The position numbers were made by a program, and so were the translations under genes. From positions 2,728,001-2,792,000 of the forward strand of contig NC_049562.1 of the NCBI RefSeq assembly GCF_013368755.1: DNA of 64,000 nucleotides. Direction: 5' to 3'. Of this stretch, positions 46,054 to 58,050 are shown piece after piece (positions within the stretch are counted from its first letter, which is position 1; the number at the start of each line of letters is the position of its first letter). Source of the stretch: Talaromyces rugulosus (Eukaryota > Ascomycota > Eurotiomycetes > Eurotiales > Trichocomaceae). The notes beneath the pieces are model-generated. The model was not told the DNA's origin and did no database searches. It saw only the letters and a list, made by a program, of their open reading frames with translations.

Positions 46054-48010
46054 TACGCTCGGGCAGCAACCCTGAGATGGCTATTGTAGGTGCTGCTTTT
46101 TTTTCTTTTCTCATATTACTTTTCTTTCGATCGAAGCTGATATTGTGCTGATACAGTCCCGAAGAGCCCGAGGAAGCTTAATCAGGCGGGGAATATAAAG
46201 CTCAATTAGTAAGGATGACCTTGCCAGGTCACAGTCGCGTTTGCAAGTGCCATGATGAAAGGGAATAGCGTTAGTCCACAAGAGAGCAAGGTATCGCTGC
46301 ACTCATTGTTATGCATTGCCAAGACTGTCTCCCAATAACGGTGACATCCCAATGGCTACGAAGAGGGGTGCGTTGTTTTTCTGTCTCTCAATAATGCTTG
46401 GCTCAAATTTCCAAAAATTGAACATGCGCATCTTGGCAAAACAAGTACGTACGTATCTATGCAAATACGTCCCACTCAACGTGTACTTGGCTCCGTAAGC
46501 AACTTGCATTGGTGTGATATTGGTGTAGTGTATAGACCATCTTCCGCTGTTTACCGGACTGTCTATCCCATGTAGTTACGGTGAACCCACTGTAGAGGCG
46601 CTGGTTTTGGCTAGTCTTCTTGGATCTCTTGAAATAATGCACTGCCATGGTGATCGTCCAAGTCCAAATCAAATCCATGTATCCATTGGGTGCCCATTTA
46701 CGCACTTACGAAGAGCGAGTGGCGCAGCAGACATTGAATTCACGTCGGTGAGATCTAGATTGGGTTCTTTGGGTTCTTGGCACTTGCTCGCGCAGTCGTA
46801 CGCCTCGTCTGCGCGATGGACGCCACGAACCACATCCTCCGTGTGGAGAAAACAACGCTCACTGTCTATCGGAAAAGGTCATCCCAATTGGTGACATCAT
46901 ATAGAACCTTTCTTTGTAGAAAAATTTCCATGAAACCACTCATGTTGCCTCTCTAGTCTTGTAGAAACTCTTGATTTCCCATTGCAGCCGATAAGATTGA
47001 ATCGATACGATTCTAGGGCTTTTTCTGTATGCTGAAGCATCGATTTGTTTCTCGGTTTACATATTGTCAGATAGAGTTAGACTGCTGCTCAGCATGAGCT
47101 GACGTAGAATAAATATTATTATTGTTAGGTGGAGAAAAATCTTTCAAGGGTCGGGATTAACATTTAATTCCGTATGATGTTTATGCGCTACGAGTGGGCC
47201 GCCAAAATATAGACTTTGTGCATTAAGTGGCCCCACCTCCACCGGACTTTCGGTTTTATTCCAAAACTGCGTTTACATTCTCCTTGTTGGGTTCTGCTCC
47301 TGCGATTCTGTATTGAGCTAGGTGAGATATCTGGTTTATTCTATCCGGGAACACCAGGTGAATATCATGCAACTTAAAAGCGGGAATGAAGCACGATTAG
47401 GGAAAGCTTTGAAATAGACTGGGTCTCGAGCTAAGTAAGTCCGAACCAGTAACCCCAAGTCTTATCTGAGCATGCGATTATCATAAAAGTCCACTATGCC
47501 AAGATATAATGTCAGCGACTTGCATCAAACTAGCGTAAGCCACACGCTAGGCAAACAGACCTAGGATTAAACATATAATTCTACACCGTATTCTTGCCCT
47601 GTTTAATCCAGTTTGTATAGTAACCTCTATGAATTTTGAAGGTTTCACTAAATAACTTCTAAAAATAGGATTATTTAGAAATATATAGTCAGTGACATAG
47701 GTACGTATATATATTCCGGGCACCTTATTTCTTTATCTTTAACACCACGACCTGGTTGCAACATTCTTATTTTATGAAATTCAGTTGCTGCTCCTTTATA
47801 CCACAGAAATACTTGGCTTTATACATCATTTCCCGGTTCGACGTAAAAGGGAGCCGAGTGAGACCGTGCTGCACTTTACATACTGAGTCCCTTCCACAAA
47901 AAACCACTTCGCTACGCCATTAGGAACCTATCGCTTTCACCCAGGTCTTGCATTTCCTTTTTCAACTGCGTCTACCCGAAGAAGCACATTATCGCACCGT
48001 CAAATTGACA
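46054..48010. other. Intergenic stretch, no gene seen
   Basis: Almost 2 kb, AT-rich, with only short frames on both strands that have no recognisable motif. A small frame at 46607-46894 is Arg/Ser-rich and probably chance. Confidence 0.45.
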
Positions 48011-48451
48011 ATGTTGCGGGCCATCGTTCTTGTTATCTTCGTCTGGGGTGCGCAGGCTCTTGCAGATGTGGAAGACAGAACTATTATGTCCAATGCCGAT
48101 GTGAGATTCCGAATTCTCATTCCTCTTAGTCGTCTATTAACGCCGTTTCGTAATTACTAGGCAATTGGACGACTTTGTGACAAATACGCTTCCAAAGCAT
48201 TTCAACCCGAAGGTCAGCATTGTTACATGTTTACCGATAAGATCCTAGTTTGTGGCGGCGTTGGAGTACACAGAGATGGATTATACCAACTGGACATTGG
48301 ATCAAATTCCATATCGCAGATTACAAAACAACCAAAAGGAACTTTCGACATCTCTGGCAGTCCTTACGAAGTTCCGTGCTCAACTATGCTTGAATATTTC
48401 AATCTATCAGATGCATGGCAAGACTTACAAGGGCTGCACTCAGACCTCTGA
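48011..48451 (+). CDS. Small secreted protein candidate with four cysteines
   Basis: Two exons, 48011-48100 and 48161-48451, with a 60-base GT-AG intron ending in TTACTAG, give 126 residues. The N-terminus MLRAIVLVIFVWGAQALA is a clear signal-peptide pattern with cleavage expected after ALA. Mature cysteines fall in RLCDKY, QHCYMF, VCGGVG and VPCSTM, so two disulphides are possible. I do not recognise a family. The reading stays open in the exon 2 frame to the TGA at 48449. A second frame at 48252-48467 also remains open, so a frame error cannot be fully excluded. It sits in a gene-poor area, like the other secreted protein at 50.3 kb. Role unknown; effector-like or extracellular by features only. 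Confidence 0.55.
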
Positions 48452-50327
48452 AACTCGTGTGTTTTGAGCTGCCTTGTAGGTTTTGACGAGTCCCTGTTAC
48501 ATTTAATTACGATATACTGAACCTGCCCGACAACTACCTTATTTGAAGTCTTTAATATGAAACTGTAATTGGAGCAAAAGTCCTCGTTTATAGTAAAAAG
48601 GTTATGTAATCAACCGGGTTTGGTTTAGTGTGAAAATATTTGGTAAATAAAAACAAGATGACATAAGCACAGCTCCACCGGCGACTACTAACACAGTTTC
48701 CCGCGCCCCGAGTGGATTTTTCTTCCTTTTCTTCTCCTCTCATACATAAAACATTTCAGGTCTTCATACCCTTGCGGACGAACGAGCCATCATCGAATGG
48801 CTCGATACCGTTTCATCTGCAAATTTAGAAAATCAAGACCGAGATTGAGAATGCTTGTTCTAATCCCGACGACCTTTGATAACGCTTTTTCCTCTGTGCG
48901 CTGCGCGGGTTCGCTTATAGCATACACTCTTCGAAAACATTTTCTTTGTTTCTTTTTTATTTCGCGCAGACACGTCATTATCTGCGACTGACATTCTTTA
49001 GAGACGATCGTTATATAGTTGAGATGCCTTGTTGCGTGATTCACTGAATTTCTTACCATCATCATATGCTCTGCGAATACCTACCTCTCTTCTTCCACTA
49101 TCTCCCACCACCCGTGACAAGGAATGATATAGTAATGCGTGATATCTACTTGTTGACGCGTGATGGAATACATTCTTTGACTGGCTGGAGATGTCTACCA
49201 CCGCCTGTCATTAGAATCTAACCCATGTAGGACTACAATCAATTCCGGCACTTTCGAAGTCTCATCTGTCTTTTTCAATGATGGTTTGAGGTCAAATTTG
49301 TGCCAATATTGAGATTGTTTGGAGGTTTAATAAATCTCCAGGCAATTCTCACTCGTGTTGCGTTAGTCTCCAGATAAAACAAATCCATGGGACCGTACGT
49401 GTCAAAAGAGGGAGATACATAAACCGTAGACATTTCGATGTTTGAAGGGTATGGCTTTTGAGGACTAGGGTTGTGACAGATCGGTGTCGCTTGTGCAAAT
49501 GGTTTCTAGTGTACCTAGGGATCCTTTACACTTGCGTTCATTATTGAGTCCTTGTTTGGAGAAAAATGTCCAAAGCAAGGGATTAATGGCTCACATGTGC
49601 TGCGAGGCTTGTGTTCTGGGGGCCACCAAACCGCCACCCCTTGGCTCACAGGAATGTATCACGATTTTGAACTTGAAAGTCCAGCCGTGTCATCAATATA
49701 CTCGACAGGGTTTTCGTTCCTACTCCCGAGGGATTGTTGGATCTCCCTGACGATCGTTGAGTAATGAATGTGAGGGAGGGTATTGTAAATTTAGATGGTT
49801 GATATATCGACGTGTAGCAATTTGAGACTAATTGTCCGCAGTGGCTATACATAAGATTAGAGACCACGTACAATCATTTTATGGATCGCTTTGAGCCCCG
49901 TCCAATGCCATTTAAAAGTAGTAGGTCGGGTTCCATCGAAAACAACTGACGATCATTTGTGAGGACCCATGTGTACATGGTATATCCAACTACTACCTGG
50001 GTTGGGTAGTACTACTTGCTTTGACCCAAGGGGATGTTCCCTGAGAAAAAATTCCCTCATTCTTGTCAAGAAGGATTCCAGTCTCCTGTTTTCACATACA
50101 TACATACTTTGGCATGTTGATCAATGTTGATCGTTTTGACTTTCACCGTTTCACAGGGATGATCTAAGGGAATAAATGAACGACCACGGAGAGGTATAAA
50201 AAGCCCTTGTGAATCCAGGGCCGCTGCTGTTCAGGGGTTTGCTTCTTGCTTATTACACGCTCTTTATCATCTGGATACTTTCGACACCCTAAAGTAATAT
50301 ATCCTTTCTTTCGACAACCCTTTCAAA
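48452..50327. other. Intergenic stretch, no gene seen
   Basis: About 1.9 kb with short conflicting frames. The right end is the promoter of the secreted protein gene at 50328. Confidence 0.45.
50195..50202 (+). promoter_or_regulatory. TATA box
   Basis: TATAAAAA lies 133 bases before the start codon of the secreted protein gene at 50328. Pyrimidine-rich DNA with CTTCTTGCTTATTACACGCT follows. This arrangement is that of highly expressed fungal genes. Confidence 0.55.
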
Positions 50328-50924
50328 ATGGCCCGATTCAACTTCATTCACTACCTCTTCGCTGTCTTTGTCGTGCTGGCCATGGCCGCTCACGCTCGAC
50401 CGGCCTCGTCTGACGCAGATATGGACACTGTTACTGGTATGTCCGGCATGTCGACGAAGGCCGACTCTAGTATGGGAGGCGTAGATAAGCGCTCGGGCAA
50501 TACACCGATGGCCGATACCGAGGCCGAATATATGGAGGATATGAAGGAAGCCATTCAGGCTGCTGCCGAGGTACGTGAGAAGAAAAAAACCATGTTTCGA
50601 AATGAGTGATTGATCAAGGATGACATGTTGACCAACGCTGACTAGGCTGCCTCCAAGGCCACTGCCACCACTGCTGGTCCTCGTCCTACCACTGCTGGCC
50701 CTCGTCCTACTCCTGGCGTGGCCACCACGGTCCCTACCACCACCACTGCTGCTACTACTGCTGCTACTACTGCTGCTACTACTGCTGCTTCTGCTCCTAG
50801 CAAGCCTTCGGGCAGCTCGAAGCCATCACCATCGGCTGCTCCGACCGCATCCAGCCCGGCTGAAAAGTCCAGCCTTCTGGCGGGAGTTCCCCTCATTGGT
50901 CCTATGCTTGCTGGTCTTGCTTAG
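50328..50924 (+). CDS. Small secreted Ala/Thr-rich protein with tandem repeat
   Basis: Exons 50328-50570 and 50646-50924 give 173 residues. A signal peptide is evident (HYLFAVFVVLAMAAHARP). The mature part is Met/Ser/Asp-rich, holds a KR site (GGVDKRSGNT) that a Kex2-like protease could cut, and a short helix (MEDMKEAIQAAAE). Exon 2 encodes two TAGPRPT copies, then Thr-Thr-Ala-Ala repeated from a 12-base DNA unit, then Ser/Pro-rich sequence. The end, SSLLAGVPLIGPMLAGLA, is hydrophobic and could insert in a membrane or serve as a lipid-anchor signal, though there is no charged tail. There is no cysteine. No family was recognised. TATA box and start context suggest strong expression. Confidence 0.8.
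50745..50790 (+). repeat. 12-base coding tandem repeat
   Basis: ACTGCTGCTACT is repeated nearly four times without mismatch inside exon 2 of the secreted protein gene. It encodes Thr and Ala and can change length without a frame shift. Confidence 0.85.
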
Positions 50925-51118
50925 AGACTTTAAGCCCCCACCGAAATTATTTTTTGGTGCCAAGGCTGAAGAAGAGTTTTGCCATTTGTTGCCATATTTG
51001 TAGGCTGTTGGGTTCTTGCGAAATATATTAGGGTTCGGAGTAGGAAATAATGTTATACTGGGTATCTTAGGGTAGTTCGTAGTTCATGAAATGAAAGAGC
51101 GTTCAAATAATTTTGGTG

Positions 51119-52246
51119 TCATATGTTTTCCTTGGATCGACTGTAGCCGGCTGTTGTATGTTGCATTGTTGTCTTCCATCGTGCAGATCTTTCCTTGGAG
51201 TTGATATCCTCCTCATTAAAGCTTTTGCCAGTTGGATTAGTTGTCTTCAGGTTTGTACTTTTCTGATCAAAATTTCCTGGCAGTATAGTTGGCCCAAACC
51301 TCGTCACCATCAGATCCACAAAAGTCCACAGACTTTCTCCATCCCATGCTGCAATCTCTACTGCAAAATGAAGTGTCCGTTCTATGGCTACTTTTCTCAA
51401 CTGTCTCATATCTTGTTTCCCGGGCAGGTCCTCGTGACTCAAAAGATAGACCAGAAACATCCACCCGGAAACATCCTTTGGATTCGATAGACACCATTTC
51501 AGCGTCGGCTCCACAAGTGTAACTGCTAGTTCGTGCAGTAAAGCAGAATCCTGGATGACAGCAGTATCACCTGCTCTTTCCGACAGTTTCGACACACATA
51601 AATGAAGCCGGCGCATGTAGCTAAATGCATAGTAATTCTTCGGATGTAATTCTCCAGCCCTGCAGACGACTTCCCACTCGGCAAGGATAAACTTGTGCAT
51701 GGCTTCTGGCGAGAGAAATATATTTTCCTGTAGGCGACCCTGCAGTCTCATCCGCTCGGTCATGAGCCACAGCCGATGCTGCCAAAGAGTAGGCGACTTG
51801 GTGTGTCTATGCAGTGGAGAGCAGACAAAGGTGGAGATTAGATTTAATTCACTTTCAAAGAAATCTTGTAGTGCCTGTCGTCTAGTGTCTTCGGTGATAT
51901 ATCTGTTTATCGATGCAGCCACTCTCCGCTTCCGCCAGTTGCATACAGTAGTGTGCTCACAGTCGAAGAGCAGAATTATCTCCGTTGCAGCAGCGCATTC
52001 TGTATGTTCTTCAACTGATGCCGAGTGGCCTTCCATTGCATCTTCGAGACATTGCATAAAGCGTTTTCTCGCAATGACAAACGCCTTGGTGAGGGCCATT
52101 TTGGTAATGCCAATAAAAGTGCCATCTCTCAACAGCGGCCCTTGGCCAGGAAGTAGGATCTCAATCTCAAAACATTCGGTGGATTTCCTAGAACGAAATA
52201 TCTCAACCAAGGATTCATATACATCCTCTGCCGATAGCGAGGACAT
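51119..52246 (-). CDS. PTAR1/ECM9-like protein, prenyltransferase alpha-subunit repeats
   Basis: 375 residues from ATG at 52246, intronless. It carries degenerate protein prenyltransferase alpha repeats: LLFDCEHTTVCNWRKRR, then LWQHRLWLM, then HPKNYYAFSYMRRL, and DVSGWMFLVYLLS. This is the pattern of PTAR1 in animals and ECM9-like proteins in yeast. PTAR1 is the alpha subunit of geranylgeranyltransferase III in mammals; transfer of that role to this protein is inference. It is not RAM2 or BET4, whose repeats are more regular. The frame stays open to 52324 with no upstream ATG in frame. It is head to head with GET1, with 335 bases between starts. Confidence 0.78.
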   Translation of the reverse strand: MSSLSAEDVYESLVEIFRSRKSTECFEIEILLPGQGPLLRDGTFIGITKMALTKAFVIARKRFMQCLEDAMEGHSASVEEHTECAAATEIILLFDCEHTTVCNWRKRRVAASINRYITEDTRRQALQDFFESELNLISTFVCSPLHRHTKSPTLWQHRLWLMTERMRLQGRLQENIFLSPEAMHKFILAEWEVVCRAGELHPKNYYAFSYMRRLHLCVSKLSERAGDTAVIQDSALLHELAVTLVEPTLKWCLSNPKDVSGWMFLVYLLSHEDLPGKQDMRQLRKVAIERTLHFAVEIAAWDGESLWTFVDLMVTRFGPTILPGNFDQKSTNLKTTNPTGKSFNEEDINSKERSARWKTTMQHTTAGYSRSKENI

Positions 52247-52581
52247 TTGCACTGCAAGTTCTTGGATTCGAGGTGTTTGGCGGGCAAGCAAGATCGGCGG
52301 CGGCGAAAGCGGCACCAAAACCACTAAACTCGGCCAGACGTCATTCCGTCCACCTCACAACCGTCTTTAAATCTTCACTGCAACGATGAAGCTTCAAATC
52401 TGCTGAGCTTGGCCGCCCGAAGAAGCGCAAGGCCCGCCCGAATTAGAATTTCGCAAGTTGCACGCGACTGTTACACGAATTTCTCAACCCCTATTCAACT
52501 TGGTTGTGCGATACTTTCTTTTCTCCCTCTTGATCGTCCAATATCGACACGACACAACAACAACAATCACAACAAGCGAAA

Positions 52582-53316
52582 ATGATTTCTCTCATACTGC
52601 TCGTCTTCCTGGTCCATTTGATCATCTACATTGTAAACACTGTCGGGGCGAGTACGGTAGACAATCTGGTGCGTGGCATACACAACACCTTGCGTTCACA
52701 CGTTCAAAAGCTAATTTGCAATGCTACAGTTATGGCTTCTGTACCTTCGACTCCCCACGCCTCTCCTCAACGACGCCCGAAAACAGCAGGAACTCAAGCG
52801 AGATGTTGTGAAGCTGAAACTCGAAATGAACTCCACAAGCTCTCAGGATGAATTTGCCAAGTGGGCGAAACTGAGACGGCGGCATGACAAGGCCTTGGAG
52901 GAATACGAAGCAATGAGTTAGTATCATTTAAATCTTGTTATATTTAATGAATGCTGACAAAAGACAATCTTTGCAATACAGATCAATCCATCGGTGCTCA
53001 AAAAACATCGTTTCAGTGGAAGATCAAGACGGCTCGATGGCTGAGCACAAACGGATTCAAAATCTTCCTTCAGTTTTACTACTCGAAATCGCCCATGTTC
53101 GATCTACCTCCTGGCTGGCTTCCGTACCCGGTTGAATGGGTGCTTTCTTTCCCACGAGCGCCGCTGGGCACAGTGAGCATCCAGGTTTGGGGCAGTGTCT
53201 GTGCTACGGTGATATCGCTGGCGGGCGACGTGGTGACTGTGGTGGTGCAGAAGATTACGCAACCTGCTGGACAAGCACAAGCTGTTCCGGCAGAGCAGCC
53301 GAAGAAAGAATTGTAA
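52582..53316 (+). CDS. get1: GET1 / WRB, tail-anchored protein insertion receptor subunit
   Basis: ER membrane subunit that with Get2 receives tail-anchored proteins from Get3. Exons 52582-52668, 52730-52916 and 52982-53316 give 202 residues, the usual length. A first transmembrane helix is at about 3-20 ([15 protein letters not shown]). A cytosolic coiled coil follows with [25 protein letters not shown] broken across short segments and [15 protein letters not shown], the Get3-binding part. Two further helices come after ([13 protein letters not shown] and [19 protein letters not shown]). [18 protein letters not shown] is typical. The C-terminus is PKKEL, with no obvious retrieval signal beyond basic residues. 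Confidence 0.93.
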
Positions 53317-55354
53317 AATAATTCTGGACGAGGAGCTTCAAGAGGAGTTTCAGAGAACCTGGCTATGATTTGGAACAAGTAATGAATTGAATGCTACGTT
53401 GTGCGGGAATATGTTCACGGTGGAAAGTTAAGATAAGAATAGTCTATAGAAGTTCATCAGATATTTTTTAAATCGAGTCTTCAACGGTCCTTGCACGATG
53501 GCCGGATCCTCTGTGCTTGACTCTATGATTGGTATATCATCACACGAACACGAGACGTAAAGAGTTCATCCTAATAAAACAGTCTGGCTCCTTTGACAGA
53601 GCTTCTGCGTGGAGCCAGTCGAGAGTTGTCAATCTCGACTTCTTCAAGCACCGCTTTCCATAAGCTACAGACTTGTGAAAAAAAAAAAGAGTGAACTCCT
53701 CGCCTCAAGAATGAGCCCCATTGAGTTACCTGTCGAAAAAGACAGGCAATCGCATGACTATTGAACCTCGACGAATAGCAACCCCGATGAATTCTCCTCT
53801 TCAACCCTGGACCAATGCCATTGTTTCCACCGTATAAAAGTGTCGCAGAGGGTGAGGGAGAAGGAAGAAAATAGAGGCGTCAGCCGCTATCGAATTGCTT
53901 TTATGGCGGCGCGTTTCCGCAGTGCCTGACAGAAGCCATGTTCTCCAGAGGAAAACAAGGGCAGGGTGTCCGGGGACTTTCTCCCAAAGCTTTGGATAAG
54001 AGGTATGGAGATACACTCTGTGTGTGAGCTTTGAATGCGATTCTTTGAGCCAGGAGTTGCTTGGGAGAGAGAAGGAGAGGAAGAAAAGAAATACAGCGAG
54101 CGATTTTAGGCTGGTTGAAATTTCCTCTGCAGTGGGGGCGCTAGGCCTAATAGAGAAACAGTGCAAACAGTGCAAACTGCGGACCTGATCCTCAGGAACG
54201 CGACTGCCGTTGATGTGTTCCTCTTCTTTCTTCTCACTCACTCCAACACTCAAACACGCACAGTCGATGGCTTGTCACAGCCTCTGAGAAGAATGCCCGG
54301 TGCCGGAGACCTACCGGATGTCGCTGCCCGAGAGGGGGCTTGCGGAGAAATGCGTCACACGTGATGCCTTTCCCAATATGATCTAGGGGTCGACACTACG
54401 TAGGCAACTAAGCTCGATCGAGGACTTTGCATTGCTGTTACGGAAGAGAAACTGCTCAAGTCTGCCCATTCCCAACCGCGTGACGTCGCGTCCAACAGTG
54501 TGACTGGATTGTTTCACCCTTGCCGCCGGTTTTTTTTCCTTTTGTAAGACCGAAACAGGTTGCATCGCAGGCTGGACTGGCCTGGACTGGACCGGGGGTA
54601 TTTTGAACGCTTCATTCAATTTTGCCGAATCCACATAGAGAAGGGGCGGTCTGCTCTGGTTATGACAGGGCTAGGGTTGGATTGATCCTTGATGGGCCAT
54701 GCATATCGATACATTGATTAATATGATTATCCTCTTGCCCGGCTGAGCAACTGATCGCTTCCTACTGGCTCGCCTGGTTCTGCGCTTTACCCCAGATTTC
54801 ATTCCTCCCGATGGGCTCCCAGCGACACGTCTACCCACTTGGCTACTTTTTAGACCCTCGTTATTATTTCACTAACTATTATAGAATATAAACACGCTCC
54901 GCACGGCTCTGGTATTTGTGACGAGTGGGTCTTTTTCCTTTTTTTTTTTCCCTCTCGGTGGGAAAAGCAGAGAAAAAGGTTTCCACTTTTCACAACTCTT
55001 GCTTGCTTAGTAGTTAGTTTGTAGGCCCGTAGGCCCTTCGCTCAGGCTCACAGCTCAGCCCTCTTGTTGTCTCACGTGCCAATAGGAATGTTTCACGCCG
55101 AGTTTTCTTTCTTCCAAATCCAACTCTTGCTTAGGGAAAGGCTTGTCGGAGTATAAATACCTAGTACATACGAGTGCTGCTTGCTATATACATGTACGTT
55201 TGGTCGCCGATATCCGCTCAGCCTCAGTTTCGCCACCTCGTTTTGTTTCCAGTTGGAAAAAGTCGGTTGATAAACAATGCTGTCCGAATAACTCGACAAT
55301 CGACATAATTCAAAATTGTCTACTGGTACAGCCTATTCAAAAATTCCCGGCACG
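53317..55354. other. Intergenic stretch, no gene seen
   Basis: Two kb containing short conflicting frames. The minus frame 53801-54253 has no domain and lies in low-complexity promoter-like sequence. CT-rich tracts near 54930-54990 fit the promoter of the MYND gene. Confidence 0.45.
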
Positions 55355-56254
55355 ATGGATATCATAAACAACAAACTTTCCATGCTCAAAAGCATCAACA
55401 AGCAGCAACAGCAGCAGCAGCAGTTACTCCGAGGCAACCCCTCTCGCATATGTACTTTTTGTAAAAAGCGCGAACCCTGGAATGCCCAGCCAGGCCAGAA
55501 GCTGAAACGATGCTCTCGCTGTCGAGCACGTTTGTATTGCTCGCGGGCTTGTCAACGCAGTGATTGGAAAAAAGGGCATCAGATGGCCTGTGCAGCAACA
55601 ACAACAACAACAACAGCCAACAAAAGCAAAGACGAAAATAGAACGGAAACGGAAACGGAAAGAAATGAAAAAGAAAACAGCTATCTAGAAAGCCTTTCCG
55701 AGGAAGAGGCAATGAATCAGCTCATCGACGCTTACCGCTTGCGTGTTGAGGACGAAAGAATATACCGGGGGTATCTACGCGGACGATATGCACCACAAAA
55801 CACCGACACAGACACAATCATCACCACAAACACAGACGCCAGTTTACAATCCGCCCTTCGAGACTTTCAAGACTTTCTAGACTTAGCCGAGACCTCTCCT
55901 TCACCCTCGTCCCCTTCCCCGCCCCCTCCTTCCTCTTCTTCTTCGTCGCCCTCCTCGTCAACAGCTTCTGCATCATCACCATCATCATCGTCGGAGAGCA
56001 AAACCCAACTAGACGAAACCGAGCAAAGCCGCAAAAACGAAACGAAAAGCAGCGTGCTACCTAGTTGGTGGACTCCACAAAAGCGCGCAGACTGTGAATG
56101 GCGTGCGTTGCAAAGCGGGTTCTGGTCGAGCCTCTGTGCGCCAGTTGAAAAGGATGCCATAGTTGAGCGGTATCGAGATAGTATGATGCCAATGAAACTA
56201 CGAGTGCTTGCGGAGGCTGTGTATGGGTATAATGTTATGGACCAGCCGCGATAA
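55355..56254 (+). CDS. MYND zinc-finger protein
   Basis: 299 residues, intronless. After a glutamine run at about 17-23 comes a full MYND finger: CTFCKKREPW, CSRCRARLYC, SRACQRSDWKKGH and MAC supply the seven cysteines and histidine. The middle is rich in Ser, Pro and Thr and probably disordered (about 190-235). A conserved-looking C-terminal block WWTPQKRADCEWRAL, then GFWSSLCAPVEKDAIVERY and MPMKLRVLAEAVYGYN, forms a second domain. MYND fingers bind proline-containing peptides, so this protein is likely an adaptor or regulator. No SET domain is present, so it is not a SMYD methyltransferase. The start was chosen because the upstream in-frame codon is TTG. Confidence 0.85.
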   Translation: MDIINNKLSMLKSINKQQQQQQQLLRGNPSRICTFCKKREPWNAQPGQKLKRCSRCRARLYCSRACQRSDWKKGHQMACAATTTTTTANKSKDENRTETETERNEKENSYLESLSEEEAMNQLIDAYRLRVEDERIYRGYLRGRYAPQNTDTDTIITTNTDASLQSALRDFQDFLDLAETSPSPSSPSPPPPSSSSSSPSSSTASASSPSSSSESKTQLDETEQSRKNETKSSVLPSWWTPQKRADCEWRALQSGFWSSLCAPVEKDAIVERYRDSMMPMKLRVLAEAVYGYNVMDQPR

Positions 56255-56408
56255 AATTTTTGTTTATTTATTTATTTACTCTGACTGAGATGAAATATAA
56301 TAAGGTTTGAAATCACTTTTTAACCCGCTGTATGAATATGAAATACGTACATGAACACAAAGAAATGCAACACACCGTCATGATTAACTCGTGTCTAGTG
56401 GAAAGCAC

Positions 56409-57788
56409 TCAAGCTTTGGCTTTCTTGGCCTTTCCAGGGGACTTTTTCGTCTTTTTGCCTTCGGACTTTGCCGACGAAGGGGTTGCCTTTTCCGTATTTG
56501 CGGCTTTGGATACTGGTGTAGCTTCTTCCTCTTTTGCCTTGACCGACTTTTTAGGAGTCTTCTCAGCTTCCTCTACGACGGCAACAGCAGCAACAGGCTC
56601 AATTTCCTTGGGCGCAGCCGCAGCATCCGAGCCGGCTTCAATAGCAGCCGGGGTCTCCTGCACAGGCACCTCGCTGACACCCTTCAAGGTGGGCAGCTCA
56701 AAGTCATACCCGAGCGTTTTCATTTTTTCCGCCTTGGCGACACGGCGCTTTTCCTCGGCCTCGATGCTCTTTGTCCACTTGTCGCGCGTCTTGCCACGGT
56801 CCAGTCGTTGCTTGTCAATCTTGGTCCATGGCACGGGCTTGTACCGACGATTGGCTCCCTTCCACAGCTCCGGGTGCTGCTGCTCCTGCGGAATGTACTT
56901 GCACTTGAGGATATGGCCGTACATCAGGTAATTGTTCATCGTCTCGGCGGCAATCTTGGCGACGGTGGCAGAAGCAAACTCGATAAAGGCGTAGTGCTTG
57001 GAGCTGCCGGTGACTCGGTTACGGGAAAGACGCAGACGAGTGATGTCTCCGAATTGCGAAAAGTAGGCGCGCATTTGATGCTCGTAGAAACCGTGTGGAA
57101 TACGTCTAGTAATGTTAGCTGTGTTAATTATATATATATATATATTCAGAGTTCTTACCCAACGTATACGGCGCCTGGACTCTCGGGCTCTCCGTTGCTT
57201 TTGAGCTTCTTCTGGATTTTCCTCTTGGTCTTTTTGGAATCTGGGATGCGTGGCACGGGTTTTCCAGACTCTAGTCCCTCGTCATCGGATGCATCCTCCT
57301 CGTCCCCGCTGCTCTCGAAGCCCTTGATGAGATCTGCGGTCTGGTCGTCAACCTCATCTTCGGCATTTTCTTCCTCTGCCTCGGGAACCTGTTCTGCCAC
57401 CTCGACCTTTTTGCTTTTCTTTTTTCCTGCTGCTTCCTTGGTCTGCTTCTTTGCGGGTTCTCCATCGGACTCGTTCTCGTCGCTCAAAAAGTCGCTTGCA
57501 CGCTTGCGAGACGAGGTTTTCTTGCGAGTCGACTCGCCGTTGGCCTTGGCATTGGCTTCTCCAGTAGCCTCTGCGGATTTTTTGATGTCTTTTTTGCTCT
57601 CTTTTTTCTTCAAAATAGACTTGGCAGGCGCTTCTGATGGTTGTTCGACCTTCTTGGACTTTTTGGTTGGAGGATCAGTCGGCGCGGGCGCAGCTAGACA
57701 GAGAACAAGTTAATTGGATTGTTGCCAGGAAATAAGAGAAAAAAATATATTTACCCTTGCGCTTCTTTTCTTTCTTGTCAGGAGCCAT
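56409..57788 (-). CDS. NIFK / Nop15-like nucleolar RRM protein
   Basis: Pre-60S ribosome biogenesis factor by family. Exons 57788-57755, 57693-57159 and 57105-56409 give 421 residues. The N-terminal 175 residues are alternately basic (KKEKKRK, KKESKKDIKK) and acidic (EEENAEDEVDDQTADL). A single RRM spans about 185-265: GAVYVGRIPHGFYEHQM with RNP2, and HYAFIEFAS with RNP1. WKGANRRYKPVPW, characteristic of this family, comes after. The tail is Lys/Ala/Glu-rich (KSPGKAKKAKA), typical of a nucleolar protein. The gene is head to head with an SMN-like gene. Confidence 0.9.
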
Positions 57789-58050
57789 TTTCGGTTTGTA
57801 TGGTGTAACAATAAGTTGAGTTGGTGGCTAATCTCTGCGGAGCGGAAACTTTTTAATTTTTTTTTTCTTCTTTGTCGATGGCTCCTTCCCGACGCGGAAA
57901 GCTCTCTCATACGCCAAGCCCGCAGCGCGGAAGGCTCCAAGTTTAACTACATGTACTCCACGAGGTTTTGACTCCCCCAAACCGAAATCATTGCTCGATC
58001 CGTTTTGTTTATATAATATCAAGCACTTGGGTTTAATTGCTACCGATCTC
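57789..58050. promoter_or_regulatory. 262-base bidirectional promoter
   Basis: Separates start codons of the NIFK-like and SMN-like genes, which are transcribed apart. Contains a T-rich tract near 57855. No binding site was identified with confidence. Confidence 0.45.

Noticed and set aside
53801..54253. 150-codon minus frame
   Set aside because: Low-complexity content and no known domain; no splice partners.
56391..57713. Very long plus-strand frame opposite the NIFK-like gene
   Set aside because: Ser/Leu/Phe-rich shadow of the Lys/Glu-rich gene on the minus strand, which has a real RRM.
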